From NCBI GenBank assembly GCA_021496505.1, contig CP053031.1, forward strand, positions 558,001 to 622,000: DNA of 64,000 bases. Reading direction: 5' to 3'. This stretch comes from Thermoleophilia bacterium SCSIO 60948 (GTDB lineage: Bacteria > Actinomycetota > Thermoleophilia > Solirubrobacterales > 70-9). The notes beneath the pieces were generated by a model that worked only from the letters and a program-made list of their open reading frames with translations, made no database searches and was not told where the DNA came from. Below, one piece after another: positions 8,235 through 17,249 of the stretch. A program made the translations under genes and the position numbers. Each line of letters starts with the position of its first letter. The stretch's first letter is position 1.

Positions 8235-9979
8235 TCAAGCGCATGCCCAACTGGGTCCTCGGATTGATCGTCGCGATCCTGATCGCGGTCGGCTCGTTCT
8301 TCGCGTTCACGAAGGCGAACCCGTTCGCGAACCCGTATGAGGTCAAGGCGACGTTCCGGACCGCTCAGAACGTCCGCGTCGACTCGCCCGTCCGCGTCGC
8401 CGGCGTCGACGTCGGCACGGTCACGGCCGTCGAGGCGCTGCCGACCGCCCAGGCCGAGGAGCTCGCGGCCGACGGGACCGGCGAGGACTCGTCGAACCAG
8501 GACACGACGACGGCGACGGTCGTGACGATGGAGATCGAGGACGAGGCGCTGCCGATCAAGGAGGATGCGACGTTCTCGCTCGAGCCGCGGCTCTTCCTCG
8601 AGGGCAACCTGCTCGTCAACGTCAAGCCGGGCAGCCCGAGCGCGCCGGAGGTGCCGTCAGGCCACGTCTTCCCGATCAACCAGTCCTCGGTCTCGGTCCA
8701 GCTCGACCAGATCCTGACGACGCTGCAGTCCGACGTACGCGTCGATCTCCAGGACACGCTGAAGACCTTCGCCAACACGTTCATCAAGTACGACGGCGCC
8801 GAGGCGCTCAACGTCTTCTACCGCTCGAGCGGATCGGCGTTCAAGAACACCTCCTACGTCAACGAGGCGCTGCTCGGCACCGAGGAGGGCGACCTCGCCG
8901 GCGTGATCAAGAACTTCGACCGCGTCGTCGTAGGCCTCAACCGCGACGAGGCCGCGCTGCAGGGGACGGTCACGAATCTGCGCATCGTCACCGGATCGTT
9001 CGCGGCCGAGGACGAGGCGCTGCGCCAGTCGATCGCGACGCTGCCCGACGTGCTCGACGCCTCGCAGCCGGCCTACGCGAACCTCAACGACGCCTTCCCG
9101 CCGCTCCGCGCCTTCGCCCGCGAGGCGCTGCCCGGGGTTCGCTCGACCCCCGAGACGCTGCGCGCGACCCAGCCGCTCATCGACCAGGTCCGTGGCCTCG
9201 TCAGTCCGTCCGAGCTTCGCGGGCTCGTCGCCGACCTGCGCCCGGCCGTGCCCGAGCTCGCGCAGCTCGCGCGCTCCTCGGTTCCGCTCTTCAATCAGGG
9301 CCGCCTGTTCTCGAGCTGCCTCAACGAGACGATCACCCCGACCTCCTACAACTCGGTCGAGCCGCCCGAGGGCGGGACCTTCGGGTCCACGCAGCCGCCG
9401 ACGGGCAACGACGGCCAGCCCTACACGACGCTCGAGGAGGCGACCGCCGGCATCGAGGGTCTCTCCGGCGAGAGCCGCTCCGGCGACGCGAACGGGCAGT
9501 ACATCAAGGTCGCTCCGGCGATCGGCACGAACAGCGTCAAGCTGATCCCGAACCAGGACCTGCCGCTCGGCGAGCTCGACCCGGAGGCCGAGGACTTCTT
9601 CGGCCTCGCTCCGTCCGAGCTGCTCGGTCTCGCGCCCGGCCCGCTCGACGCCGCGAAGACTCCATTCCGGCCCGACGTGCGCTGCGAGACGAACGACCCG
9701 CCGAACCTCGAGTCCGGCCGCGTCACGGTCCCGGGGACCCAGTCGCCGATCAGCACGGCGGGCGGCGTCAACGCCAACTCCAACCCGGAGGCCGCTGAGG
9801 CGCTCGACGGGCTGCTCGGCCTCGCCGAGGATCAGAAGCAGCTCGAGAAGCTGCGCGAGGACGGCGAGGACAAGGAGGCCGATCAGCTCCAGAAGGAGCT
9901 CGACGAGCGCGTCGACGAGATCATGGAGTACCAGGCGGATTCCGATTCCGACGCCGACGAGCCGAAGGTGGGCGGCTGA
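8231..9979 (+). CDS. MCE-family protein, fourth of six, with C-terminal coiled coil
   Basis: The 582-residue product has a membrane anchor (about 8-26) and an MCE domain (about 36-145, with SPVRVAGVDVGTVTAVEA) that has an acidic Asp/Thr-rich insertion near residues 75-95. A long helical domain follows. It ends with a charged coiled coil (about 530-570, EDQKQLEKLREDGEDKEADQ) that the other five subunits lack, which could mediate contact with a partner. The start is GTG, overlapping the preceding TGA (GTGA), and the stop overlaps the next ATG by one base. Confidence 0.9.
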   Translation: MIKRMPNWVLGLIVAILIAVGSFFAFTKANPFANPYEVKATFRTAQNVRVDSPVRVAGVDVGTVTAVEALPTAQAEELAADGTGEDSSNQDTTTATVVTMEIEDEALPIKEDATFSLEPRLFLEGNLLVNVKPGSPSAPEVPSGHVFPINQSSVSVQLDQILTTLQSDVRVDLQDTLKTFANTFIKYDGAEALNVFYRSSGSAFKNTSYVNEALLGTEEGDLAGVIKNFDRVVVGLNRDEAALQGTVTNLRIVTGSFAAEDEALRQSIATLPDVLDASQPAYANLNDAFPPLRAFAREALPGVRSTPETLRATQPLIDQVRGLVSPSELRGLVADLRPAVPELAQLARSSVPLFNQGRLFSSCLNETITPTSYNSVEPPEGGTFGSTQPPTGNDGQPYTTLEEATAGIEGLSGESRSGDANGQYIKVAPAIGTNSVKLIPNQDLPLGELDPEAEDFFGLAPSELLGLAPGPLDAAKTPFRPDVRCETNDPPNLESGRVTVPGTQSPISTAGGVNANSNPEAAEALDGLLGLAEDQKQLEKLREDGEDKEADQLQKELDERVDEIMEYQADSDSDADEPKVGG

Positions 9980-11313
9980 TGAAGGAGACGATCCGCAAGC
10001 AGCTGCGCCCGTTCCTCGCGCTGACCTTCATGGTCGTGATCGCCCTCGGGATCAGCTTCTACATCCTCCAGCAGCAGCGCCTCCGGATCCCGATCCTCGA
10101 GGAGAAGCCGTTCACGCTCCAGGCCGAGATCGCCGACGCGGGCGCCGTCGTCGCCGGTCAGGGCCAGGCGGTCCGCGTCGCCGGCGTCAAGGTCGGTGAC
10201 GTCGCCGACGTCGAGCTCCAGAACGGCGTCGCCGTCGTCTCGTTCGACATGGACCGCAACTATCTGCCGGTCTACAAGGACGCGACGATGCTGCTGCGCC
10301 CGCAGACGGGCCTCGAGGACATGTTCTTCCAGCTCGACCCGGGGACCCAGGACGCCGGCGAGTACGAGGAGGGCGACACGATCCCCGTGTCGAACACCGC
10401 GCCGGACGTCGAGGTCCACGAGATCCTCGAGGCGCTCGACGCCGACACCCAGGCCTACCTGCGAATGCTTCTCGTCGGCACCGGTGAGGGCCTCAAGGGC
10501 CAGGACAAGGAGCTCGCGCGGCTGCTCGGCGGACTCGGGCCGATCAACCGCGACCTCGCGAGGCTGAACTCGAAGGTGGCCGAGCGCAAGGAGAGCCTGG
10601 CGCGGCTGATCCACAACTTCAACGTCCTCACGAAGACGGTCGGACAGGCCAACGGCGACCTGACGCGCCTCACGCAGAGCGCCGACCAGGCGCTGGGCCG
10701 GATCGCCGCCGAGGACCCGGATGTACGCGCCGCCGTCGCCCGGCTGCCGGGAACGCTCGCGACCGCCCAGTCGACGCTGAACCAGGTCTCCGACTTCGCC
10801 GCCGTCCTCGGCCCGACGACGAACGACCTGCGCCCGTTCGCGCGCAATCTCGACCCGCTGAACACCTCGCTCAGGCAGCTGTCGTCCTCGACGACGCCGG
10901 TGATCCGCGACGAGATCCGCCCGTTCGTGCGCGCCGCCCGCGAGCCCGTCGACGACCTGCGCCAGGCCTCACGCCGACTGTCGAGCGCCGCGCCGCGCCT
11001 GACGACGTTCTTCCGCTCGCTCAACCGCTTCGGCAACATGGCGTCCTACAACCCGGGCGGGGCCGAGCCGTGCCCGAACGACACCTGTCGCGAGGGCCGC
11101 GACGAGGGCTACCTCTACTGGCTCTCCTGGCTCGGCCACAACGGCAACTCGCTGTTCTCGACCCAGGATGCCTCGGGCGTCATGCGCCGGCTCTACTTCT
11201 CGACCGGCTGCGCCGAGCTCGGGACGATCGTCGACTCGACGGGTCTCCCGGCCCAGATCCCCGGCCTGAGCGACGTCTACGACCAGTTCCTCGCCGACCT
11301 GGGGTGCACGTGA
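9979..11313 (+). CDS. MCE-family protein, fifth of six
   Basis: At 444 residues this is the shortest of the six. It has an N-terminal membrane anchor (about 12-31), an MCE domain (about 40-125, with QAVRVAGVKVGDVADVEL) and a helical region to about 330. In mycobacterial operons the fifth gene (mceE) encodes a lipoprotein; here the N-terminus has no lipobox cysteine, so this protein is held by a transmembrane helix instead. ATG start coupled to the upstream TGA. Confidence 0.88.
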   Translation: MKETIRKQLRPFLALTFMVVIALGISFYILQQQRLRIPILEEKPFTLQAEIADAGAVVAGQGQAVRVAGVKVGDVADVELQNGVAVVSFDMDRNYLPVYKDATMLLRPQTGLEDMFFQLDPGTQDAGEYEEGDTIPVSNTAPDVEVHEILEALDADTQAYLRMLLVGTGEGLKGQDKELARLLGGLGPINRDLARLNSKVAERKESLARLIHNFNVLTKTVGQANGDLTRLTQSADQALGRIAAEDPDVRAAVARLPGTLATAQSTLNQVSDFAAVLGPTTNDLRPFARNLDPLNTSLRQLSSSTTPVIRDEIRPFVRAAREPVDDLRQASRRLSSAAPRLTTFFRSLNRFGNMASYNPGGAEPCPNDTCREGRDEGYLYWLSWLGHNGNSLFSTQDASGVMRRLYFSTGCAELGTIVDSTGLPAQIPGLSDVYDQFLADLGCT

Positions 11314-11329
11314 TGGGTGAGGTGAGCGC

Positions 11330-12871
11330 GTGAACAAGCAGGCCCCGTCCATCGGCCGCATCCTGATCGCGATCGGGTTCATCCTGTCGTGCTTCGGGCT
11401 GATCCTGTTCCTGTGGATCGCCTTCGGCGGACCGATCCCGCTCAAGGCGAAGAGCTACCGCGTCACCGCCTACTTCCCGGAGGCGACCCAGCTCGCGCCC
11501 GAGTCCGACGTCCGGATCGGCGGCGTCTCCGTCGGCAAGGTCAAGGAGGTCGAGCTCGCCCCGATCGATCAACGCGTCAACGGCAAGGACACGACCCAGG
11601 CCGTGATCGAGATCGACCCGGAGTTCGCGCCGATCTCGACGAACGCCGAGGCGATCCTGCGCCAGAAGACCCTGCTCGGCGAGACCTTCGTCGAGCTGAC
11701 GTCCGGCTCGAACACCGAGCTCGCCGACAACGTCTCGATGGGCGCGGCCGCGACGGCCTCGGACACCGACCCGCCGGAGGATCTCGAGCCGATCGAGGAG
11801 GGCGGGACGCTCGGAATCGGCCAGACGACCGAGGCGACGCAGATCGACGAGATCTTCAACGCGCTCGACACGGAGACGCGGACCTCGTTCCAGAACTGGA
11901 TCCAGAGCTCGGCGGTCGCGATCGACGGGCGCGAGCAGGACCTCAACGACGCGCTCGGCAACATCGGGCCGTTCGCATCCGACGCCTCGGACGTGCTCGC
12001 GATCCTGCGCCGCCAGCAGGCCTCGCTCAAGGGCCTGGTCCGCGATTCGGGCACCGTCTTCGAGGCCGCGACCGCCTACGACGATTCGCTCACGACGGCG
12101 ATCTCGGGCACTAACGACGTCTTCGACGCGCTCGCGAGCCAGGACGCCGCGCTCGCCGAGACCTTCCAGATCCTGCCGACGTTCAACCGCGAGCTGCGCC
12201 TGACGCTGATCCGCCTCGACGAGTTCCAGCGCGACACGCACCCGCTGGTCCGCGACCTGATCCCGGTCGCGCGCCAGCTCTCGCCGACGCTGGCGAGCGT
12301 CCGCCAGCTCTCGCCGAACCTGCGCTCGCTGTTCCCGGATCTCGATCGACTGATCACGGTCTCCGAGAACGGTCTGCCGGCGCTGTCGAAGGTCGTCCGC
12401 GGCTTCGGCCCGGTGTTCAAGTCGCTCGATCCGTTCCTCGCGAACCTGAATCCGATCGTCGAGTTCCTCGAGTACAACAAGCGCACGTTCGCCGACTTCT
12501 TCTCGAGCCCGGCGGCGGCGCTCTCGAACTCGCTGCCGACGCTTCCGGGACAGGACGCGAAGCGCTCCTATCTGCGCCAGATCGCCTACACCTCGCCCGA
12601 GGTGCTGGGCATCCTCCCCGAGCGCCTCGAGACGAACCGCGGCAACGCCTATCCGAAGCCGGACTCGATCAACAACCGTGACGCGGCGACCTTCGGGATC
12701 CCCGACCAGTTCGACTGCAAGCCGTCGGGCGGTGAGATCGCGATCGCGAACCCGCCGGAGGGGGACGCGACGGAGATCCCCGGGCCCGGCTACGCCCCGT
12801 GCCAGATCGGCGGCAACTTCCCCGGCGAGTTCGGCGGCCTGCGCTTCCCCGGCCTGACCGAGGACCCCTAG
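11330..12871 (+). CDS. MCE-family protein, sixth of six
   Basis: The 513-residue protein has a membrane anchor at about 10-33 and a canonical MCE domain (about 40-125, YRVTAYFPEATQLAPESDVR then IGGVSVGKVKEVEL). The helical region runs to about 400 and the C-terminal tail contains scattered Cys residues. It starts with GTG 16 bases after the previous stop, the largest gap in the operon, and ends directly before a short hairpin, so it closes the mce transcript. Probably the last subunit of the hetero-hexameric lipid channel. Confidence 0.9.
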   Translation: MNKQAPSIGRILIAIGFILSCFGLILFLWIAFGGPIPLKAKSYRVTAYFPEATQLAPESDVRIGGVSVGKVKEVELAPIDQRVNGKDTTQAVIEIDPEFAPISTNAEAILRQKTLLGETFVELTSGSNTELADNVSMGAAATASDTDPPEDLEPIEEGGTLGIGQTTEATQIDEIFNALDTETRTSFQNWIQSSAVAIDGREQDLNDALGNIGPFASDASDVLAILRRQQASLKGLVRDSGTVFEAATAYDDSLTTAISGTNDVFDALASQDAALAETFQILPTFNRELRLTLIRLDEFQRDTHPLVRDLIPVARQLSPTLASVRQLSPNLRSLFPDLDRLITVSENGLPALSKVVRGFGPVFKSLDPFLANLNPIVEFLEYNKRTFADFFSSPAAALSNSLPTLPGQDAKRSYLRQIAYTSPEVLGILPERLETNRGNAYPKPDSINNRDAATFGIPDQFDCKPSGGEIAIANPPEGDATEIPGPGYAPCQIGGNFPGEFGGLRFPGLTEDP

Positions 12872-12887
12872 GCCGCTCCCCGCGGCC
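12871..12887 (+). terminator. Short GC hairpin at the end of the mce operon
   Basis: GGCCGC-TCCCC-GCGGCC is a perfect 6-bp stem with a five-base loop that begins on the last base of the stop codon of the sixth mce gene. There is no U-tract, as is common for actinobacterial terminators. It may end or attenuate mce transcription before the SCP2 gene. Confidence 0.45.
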
Positions 12888-12898
12888 GCACGGGTGCC

Positions 12899-12927
12899 TT
12901 CTGGCACACGGCGTTTCCACATAGGAT
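12899..12927 (+). promoter_or_regulatory. Possible promoter of the SCP2 / alcohol dehydrogenase unit
   Basis: TTCTGG, 17 bases, then TAGGAT (12922-12927). The -10 box is a good actinobacterial match but the -35 is weak. It would allow the SCP2 gene to be expressed independently of the mce operon. Confidence 0.3.
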
Positions 12928-12979
12928 CCGGGGTGCAGGGCCCGCTGCGGGGCCAAACGAAGCAGGGAGGCCCAACCCG

Positions 12980-13399
12980 ATGTCGTTCTTCAACTCCGAC
13001 GAGGAGCTCTACGAGACGATCGGCAAGCTGTTCGTCGATCTCGCCGCCGACGAGGAGCTGGCGCCGAAGTTCCGTGCGGCGAACACGATCGTCCGCTACG
13101 AGTACACGAAACCCGACGCGGCGATCACGGTCCGCCTCCAGGAGGGCCAGCCGGGCGACGTCGACTTCGGAGAGTCCGAGATGGAGCCCGACGTCGTGAT
13201 GAAGATGGAGGCCGACACGGCGCACCGCTTCTGGCTCGGCAAGGTCAACCCGACCGTCGCCTTGGCCCGCGGCAAGATCAAGGCGACCGGGCCTGTGTCG
13301 AAGCTGCTCAAGCTCGTCCCGCTGACCAAGCCGGTGTACCCGCGCTACAAGGCGCAGCTCGAGGCGCAGGGTCGCGACGACCTCGCCAACGTCCGCTGA
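12980..13399 (+). CDS. SCP2 sterol-carrier domain protein
   Basis: The 139-residue protein is essentially a single SCP2 domain: a compact alpha/beta fold with a hydrophobic tunnel that binds sterols or fatty acyl-CoA. Typical segments are ITVRLQEGQPGDVDFG, PDVVMKMEADTAHRFWLGK and ALARGKIKATGPVSKLLKL. It starts at ATG after GGGAGG and sits just after the mce operon. It may receive lipids imported by the MCE channel in the cytoplasm; that link rests on gene order only. It could be co-transcribed with the dehydrogenase 22 bases downstream. Confidence 0.85.
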   Translation: MSFFNSDEELYETIGKLFVDLAADEELAPKFRAANTIVRYEYTKPDAAITVRLQEGQPGDVDFGESEMEPDVVMKMEADTAHRFWLGKVNPTVALARGKIKATGPVSKLLKLVPLTKPVYPRYKAQLEAQGRDDLANVR

Positions 13400-13421
13400 G
13401 CCGGCGGGCATCTCCGAAGCT

Positions 13422-14618
13422 TTGAGCGCGTTCAAGGAGTTCTTCCAGTTCGGCGCCCCGACGCGGGTCGTCGCCGGACACGGTCTGATCGAGGGGGCGG
13501 GGTTCGAGTTCCGCAAGGAGGGGGCGAAGCGGCCGCTGATCGTCACCGACGAGGTGCTGCGCGGGACGGGCCTGGTCGACAAGGTCGCCGAGTCGCTCGA
13601 GCCCGACGGTCTCGAGCTCGCCGGGATCTACGACCAGGTGCCGCCCGACTCGGACACCGCGGTCGTCGAGGCCTGCGCGCAGGCGGCGCGCGACTCGGGC
13701 GCCGACTCGTTCCTGATCGTCGGCGGCGGCTCCGTGCTCGACACGGGCAAGGCCGCCAACGTCCTCTTCGTCCACGGCGGCGAGCTGGCCGGCTGGGAGG
13801 GCATCTTCGCCCTGCCGCGCCAGGAAGGCGACGAGGGGCGACAGATCGACCTCGCGCCGATGTGCGCGATCCCGACGACGGCCGGGACCGGCGCCGAGTC
13901 GAGCCCGGTCGCGATCATCAAGGACGCCGAGCGCCAGATCAAGTTCCTGATCCTCGACTGGCCGCTCGCCCCCGACGTCGCGATCCTCGACCCCGAGTCG
14001 ACCGCGACGCTGCCCGCCTCGATCGCCGCGGCGACCGGGATGGACGCGCTCACGCACGCGATCGAGGCCGTGATCTCGACCGAGTGGAGCCCTCACGGCG
14101 ACGCCTACGCGCTGCACGCGATCCGGCTGATCCGCGAGAACCTCGAGCGCGCGGTCGCCGACACCTCGGATGAGGACGCGCGCGGCAACATGCTCGTCGC
14201 CGCCAATCTCGCGATCGCCCCGACCGGGCTCGGCGCGAGCGGGATCGTCCACTCGATGTCGCACCCGGCCGGCGCTCGCTACGGCGTCGCCCACGGGGTC
14301 GCCAACGCGATCTGCCTGCCCTGGGTGATCGAGTTCAACTCGCACTCCGAGGAGTACGGCGGCAGGCTCGTCGACTGCGCCGAGCTGATGGGCGTCGAGA
14401 CGGCCGGTGGTCCGGTCGAGGTCGGCAAGGCACTCGCCGAGCGCGTCCGCGAGCTGACCGCGACCCTCGGCCTGCCGACGCGGCTCTCGCAGGTCGGGGT
14501 TCCGGAGGCCGGCATCGCCCAGCTCGCCGAGGACGCGATGGGGGAGGGCCCGACGCTCGCCAACCCGCGCGAGGTCAGCGAGGAGGAGTTCGTCGAGCTC
14601 TACGAGAAGGCGCTCTGA
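13422..14618 (+). CDS. Iron-containing (type III) alcohol dehydrogenase
   Basis: The 398-residue length is typical of the family. It shows the NAD-binding GGGSVLDTGKA motif (about residue 104), the GAESSPVA region, and metal ligands in MDALTHAIEAV (Asp and His) and SGIVHSMSHPAGARYGVAHG (two His), matching the Asp/His/His/His iron site of type III dehydrogenases. It probably oxidises an alcohol or reduces an aldehyde with NAD(H) in the cytoplasm; the substrate is unknown. The start is TTG at 13422. The next reading frame overlaps its stop. Confidence 0.88.
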   Translation: MSAFKEFFQFGAPTRVVAGHGLIEGAGFEFRKEGAKRPLIVTDEVLRGTGLVDKVAESLEPDGLELAGIYDQVPPDSDTAVVEACAQAARDSGADSFLIVGGGSVLDTGKAANVLFVHGGELAGWEGIFALPRQEGDEGRQIDLAPMCAIPTTAGTGAESSPVAIIKDAERQIKFLILDWPLAPDVAILDPESTATLPASIAAATGMDALTHAIEAVISTEWSPHGDAYALHAIRLIRENLERAVADTSDEDARGNMLVAANLAIAPTGLGASGIVHSMSHPAGARYGVAHGVANAICLPWVIEFNSHSEEYGGRLVDCAELMGVETAGGPVEVGKALAERVRELTATLGLPTRLSQVGVPEAGIAQLAEDAMGEGPTLANPREVSEEEFVELYEKAL

Positions 14619-15307
14619 GCGCGCGCTCGGAAGCCGAGGACTGGGCGGGAGCCGCTCGGGCGATCGCGGCGGACCGAGCCGCCCGATATGAGCCTGTCGG
14701 CGGGCTCAACCCGCGGGGCGCGCCGGCGGCGCTCTGCCCCGGCGGTACGAACCGGATCACGGGCCATCTCTCCGAGCATTTCTGGGGCGCGAGCTGCGAT
14801 GCGCTCGAGGCCGAGCGCGGCGGCTTTCTGTCCAAGGCCGTCCTTCCCGACGGGGTCCTGATGAAGGCGCACGTGCCCGACGTCGCACGCGCGGTGCCGC
14901 CGTTCAACGTCGAGTCGGTCGAGGCGGGCGCCGAGGACGCGTTCGACCGGGTTGCCGCGCACGGCCGCCGCGTCGAATTCGAGTCGATCGCCTTCAACGA
15001 GCGATTCCTGGCGACCGTCGCGCCCGGCCACGACCCGATCGCCGTCCGCGAGATGTTCAGCCCCTCGTTCCTCGACTGGGCCGCGAGGATCGACGACGAG
15101 GTCGACTTCGGCGTCTCCGAGCAGCAGCTCTACTTCCTCTGGCGACTGCGCGAGCGAACCCGTGGCGAGTACGAGGACGCGCTCCGCAACGCCGGCGAGC
15201 TGCTGCGCCGCGTCGTCGCCGAGGTCGCCGAGAACGGACTCCACACCTACGAGCTCGGGCCCTGGCACGCCGGCCTCGAGCCGTTCCCGGACGTCGCCGG
15301 CGGCTGA
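14615..15307 (+). CDS. Hypothetical protein following the alcohol dehydrogenase (unusual start)
   Basis: The frame is open from within the dehydrogenase gene and reads 230 residues from a CTG that overlaps the dehydrogenase stop (CTGA, 14615-14618). The first ATG, at 14861, would discard the first 82 residues, yet those look like real protein (for example LNPRGAPAALCPGG and ITGHLSEHFWGASCDALEAE). No ATG, GTG or TTG occurs in frame between the two. So either CTG is used, or the frame starts inside the dehydrogenase, or only the shorter 148-residue form is made. The protein is acidic and mostly helical; I recognise no family. The neighbour suggests an accessory role, without further evidence. 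Confidence 0.5.
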   Translation: MSARSEAEDWAGAARAIAADRAARYEPVGGLNPRGAPAALCPGGTNRITGHLSEHFWGASCDALEAERGGFLSKAVLPDGVLMKAHVPDVARAVPPFNVESVEAGAEDAFDRVAAHGRRVEFESIAFNERFLATVAPGHDPIAVREMFSPSFLDWAARIDDEVDFGVSEQQLYFLWRLRERTRGEYEDALRNAGELLRRVVAEVAENGLHTYELGPWHAGLEPFPDVAGG

Positions 15308-15343
15308 AGCCCTCGCCTGGCGCCGAGCGCCCGACGAGGTGTG

Positions 15344-15377
15344 CCGAGAACCTGACGCTGGGACATCGGGTTCTCGG
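15344..15377. terminator. Hairpin between convergent genes
   Basis: CCGAGAACC (15344-15352) and GGTTCTCGG (15369-15377) form a perfect 9-bp stem around a 16-base loop. It lies between the end of the plus-strand hypothetical gene and the end of the minus-strand Nudix gene, so it can serve both directions. Confidence 0.6.
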
Positions 15378-15400
15378 ACCGCCTCCCGTCGTCGATCCGC

Positions 15401-16042
15401 CTAGCGCTCGACCTCGCGCTCGTCGATCCGCAGCTCGCCCTCGCCGGGAATGACGATGCGCGCTTCGTCGCCGTCGCCGGTGACGACCGGGAGGATCGGG
15501 TCGATGCGGCGTCCGCGGGCGGCGGCGAACGCCTCGTCGGCGGTCTCGAAGCCGGCCAGCGTCTCGAGGTTCTTGATCGTCGGAAAGACGAGCTCGAGCT
15601 CGCCGGCCTGCTGGGCGGCCAGCGCGTCGGCGGGGTGCATCCAGGCCGAATCGACGATCTCCGAGCCGTCGACCTCGGCCTTCGTGTGGGGCGGCGCGAG
15701 CGCGAGGTAGAAGCGCGTGTCGAAGCGGACGGGCACCGGCTCGGGTGTGATCCAGCGCGACCACGGGAGGAGCTCGGCGTCGTCGGCGAGCGCGATAGCG
15801 GTCTCCTCGCGGAGCTCGCGGATCCCGCACGCGCGATGGGCCGCCTCGGTGTCGAGCTCCCCGTCGAGCGCATCGCCCGGCTCGACGGCGCCGCCGGGAA
15901 AGACCCAGACGCCGGGCATGAAGCGCGCCTCGTGGGTGCGCTGACAGAGCAGCACCTCGAGCCGCCGGGTCCCGTGGCGCTTGCCCGGCGAGCAGAGGAT
16001 CACGGTGGCGGCTGGCCGCGCGTTGACCGGTTCGACTCCCAT
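15401..16042 (-). CDS. Nudix hydrolase
   Basis: The 213-residue protein contains a Nudix box: [14 protein letters not shown], an insertion of about ten acidic residues, then [16 protein letters not shown], giving the REx2EE metal-binding helix. Nudix enzymes hydrolyse nucleoside diphosphates linked to another group; the long insertion and the C-terminal extension resemble the CoA-pyrophosphatase/NUDT19-like group more than MutT, which is inference. Start chosen at ATG 16042. A -10-like TAGATT (16057-16052 on the minus strand) lies nine bases before it, so the mRNA may be nearly leaderless; GTG at 16051 is the alternative. Confidence 0.8.
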   Translation of the reverse strand: MGVEPVNARPAATVILCSPGKRHGTRRLEVLLCQRTHEARFMPGVWVFPGGAVEPGDALDGELDTEAAHRACGIRELREETAIALADDAELLPWSRWITPEPVPVRFDTRFYLALAPPHTKAEVDGSEIVDSAWMHPADALAAQQAGELELVFPTIKNLETLAGFETADEAFAAARGRRIDPILPVVTGDGDEARIVIPGEGELRIDEREVER

Positions 16043-16144
16043 CGGACCCACAATCTATGCGGCCGCGGTCCGCTAGCCTCGCCGGTCACGCCCGGGACGC
16101 CTCCCGGAGCCGACGGACCCGAGACGCGGACGAAGGACGGAAAC

Positions 16145-16327
16145 TTGACGGACACGCAGACGAAGCAGCTTTGGATGTGCACGGCCTGTGGGTTCATCTA
16201 CGACCCCGACGAGGGCGACCCCGACGGAGGCATCCCCGCCGGCACCGCCTTCGAGGACATTCCCGACTCCTGGTTCTGCCCGGTCTGCGGCGCGCGCAAG
16301 GCCGACTTCGAGCCCTACGACGGCTGA
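16145..16327 (+). CDS. Rubredoxin
   Basis: The 60-residue protein has the two knuckles of a rubredoxin, [10 protein letters not shown] and [11 protein letters not shown], in the usual spacing, with the conserved aromatic and acidic residues ([21 protein letters not shown]). It binds one iron by four cysteines and carries single electrons in the cytoplasm, for example to hydroxylases or peroxide-reducing enzymes. The start is TTG at 16145 after GGACGG. No alkane hydroxylase or rubredoxin reductase is adjacent, so its partner is unknown. Confidence 0.92.
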   Translation: MTDTQTKQLWMCTACGFIYDPDEGDPDGGIPAGTAFEDIPDSWFCPVCGARKADFEPYDG

Positions 16328-16363
16328 GCACCCCCGCCGCCCGGCGATCGGCCGGGCCCGGGC

Positions 16364-17203
16364 CTACTTCTTCGCGCAGTAGGCGAAGACCGTGAACTCG
16401 TCGTCGCCGCCGGAGGCCCCGCCGGCCGCGGCCGTCCAACCGCCGCTGCCCTCGCGGCGACTCTCGTTGACGACCCAGGTGAAGTCCTCGCCCGGCGTCC
16501 GGTAGCCGCCCGAGAGGGCGTAGCGTCCGCGCGGGCACGTGGCGGCGACGTCGGTCGGGCTGCCGTCGTCGTTGAACGGCTCGGTCTGGCGGACGGTCCT
16601 CAGCGCGGGGACCTTGCCCTCGGGACGGCAGTGGGCGAACACGAGGAAGGTCGTCGGCCGGTTCTCGACGAAGTTGAACGCCTCGGCCGACCAGGCTCTC
16701 GCGCCGGCGCGGAACGACTGCGTCACGACCGAGAACGGGGTGCCCGAATTGACGAACGCGTAGCCGCCGGACATGACCCGCTCACCTCGTCTGCAGGTCG
16801 CGGTCACGGTCGCCGACTCGCCGTAGTCGAGGGTCGTGCGATCGCTTCTGAAGGCCATGTTCTTCGCGAACCGCGCGCAGTAGGCGAACACCGTCGAGCG
16901 CCCGGAGCCGCCGAACGTGGCGGTGTTGGCGGTCCAGCTCTTCTTGCCATCACCCACGCCCTCGAGCGAGTTGTTCATCAACGCGCCGTCGTCGGGATCG
17001 AGGCGGAAGCCCCCGCTGACCGGCGCCTTGCCCTTAGGGCATTCGGCGTTCACGAGTGCCGTCGAGTTGGTTTCGACGATCTTCGAGCGCGATACCGCCG
17101 AGGGGGACGCCGCGAGCGCCCCCGAAGCGACGAGCGCCAGTGTGCTGAGCAGTGCGATGGCGACGGCCAGCGAGGCGCCGCGCTTCTTCGAGATCCCCCT
17201 CAT
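16364..17203 (-). CDS. Secreted protein with three Cys/SGGY repeats
   Basis: After a signal peptide (residues about 10-31, ending SGALAA), the 279-residue protein holds three repeats of about 80 residues. Each opens with a Cys-x-x-Gly...SGG(Y/F) motif (CPKGKAPVSGGF, CRRGERVMSGGY, CPRGRYALSGGY) and closes with FAYC or FAHC. The regular Cys spacing suggests one disulphide per repeat. I know of no function for this repeat. It is probably extracellular, and convergent with the rubredoxin gene. Confidence 0.65.
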   Translation of the reverse strand: MRGISKKRGASLAVAIALLSTLALVASGALAASPSAVSRSKIVETNSTALVNAECPKGKAPVSGGFRLDPDDGALMNNSLEGVGDGKKSWTANTATFGGSGRSTVFAYCARFAKNMAFRSDRTTLDYGESATVTATCRRGERVMSGGYAFVNSGTPFSVVTQSFRAGARAWSAEAFNFVENRPTTFLVFAHCRPEGKVPALRTVRQTEPFNDDGSPTDVAATCPRGRYALSGGYRTPGEDFTWVVNESRREGSGGWTAAAGGASGGDDEFTVFAYCAKK

Positions 17204-17249
17204 GGCGCGAAGCTAGCGCCTGGGTCGGTCGGGCGGCGCCGGTCCGGCG

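Noticed and set aside
11180-13582. Open frame of 800 codons on the minus strand across the end of the mce operon
   Set aside because: Shadow of the sixth mce gene, SCP2 and the dehydrogenase; composition and lack of motifs argue against coding.
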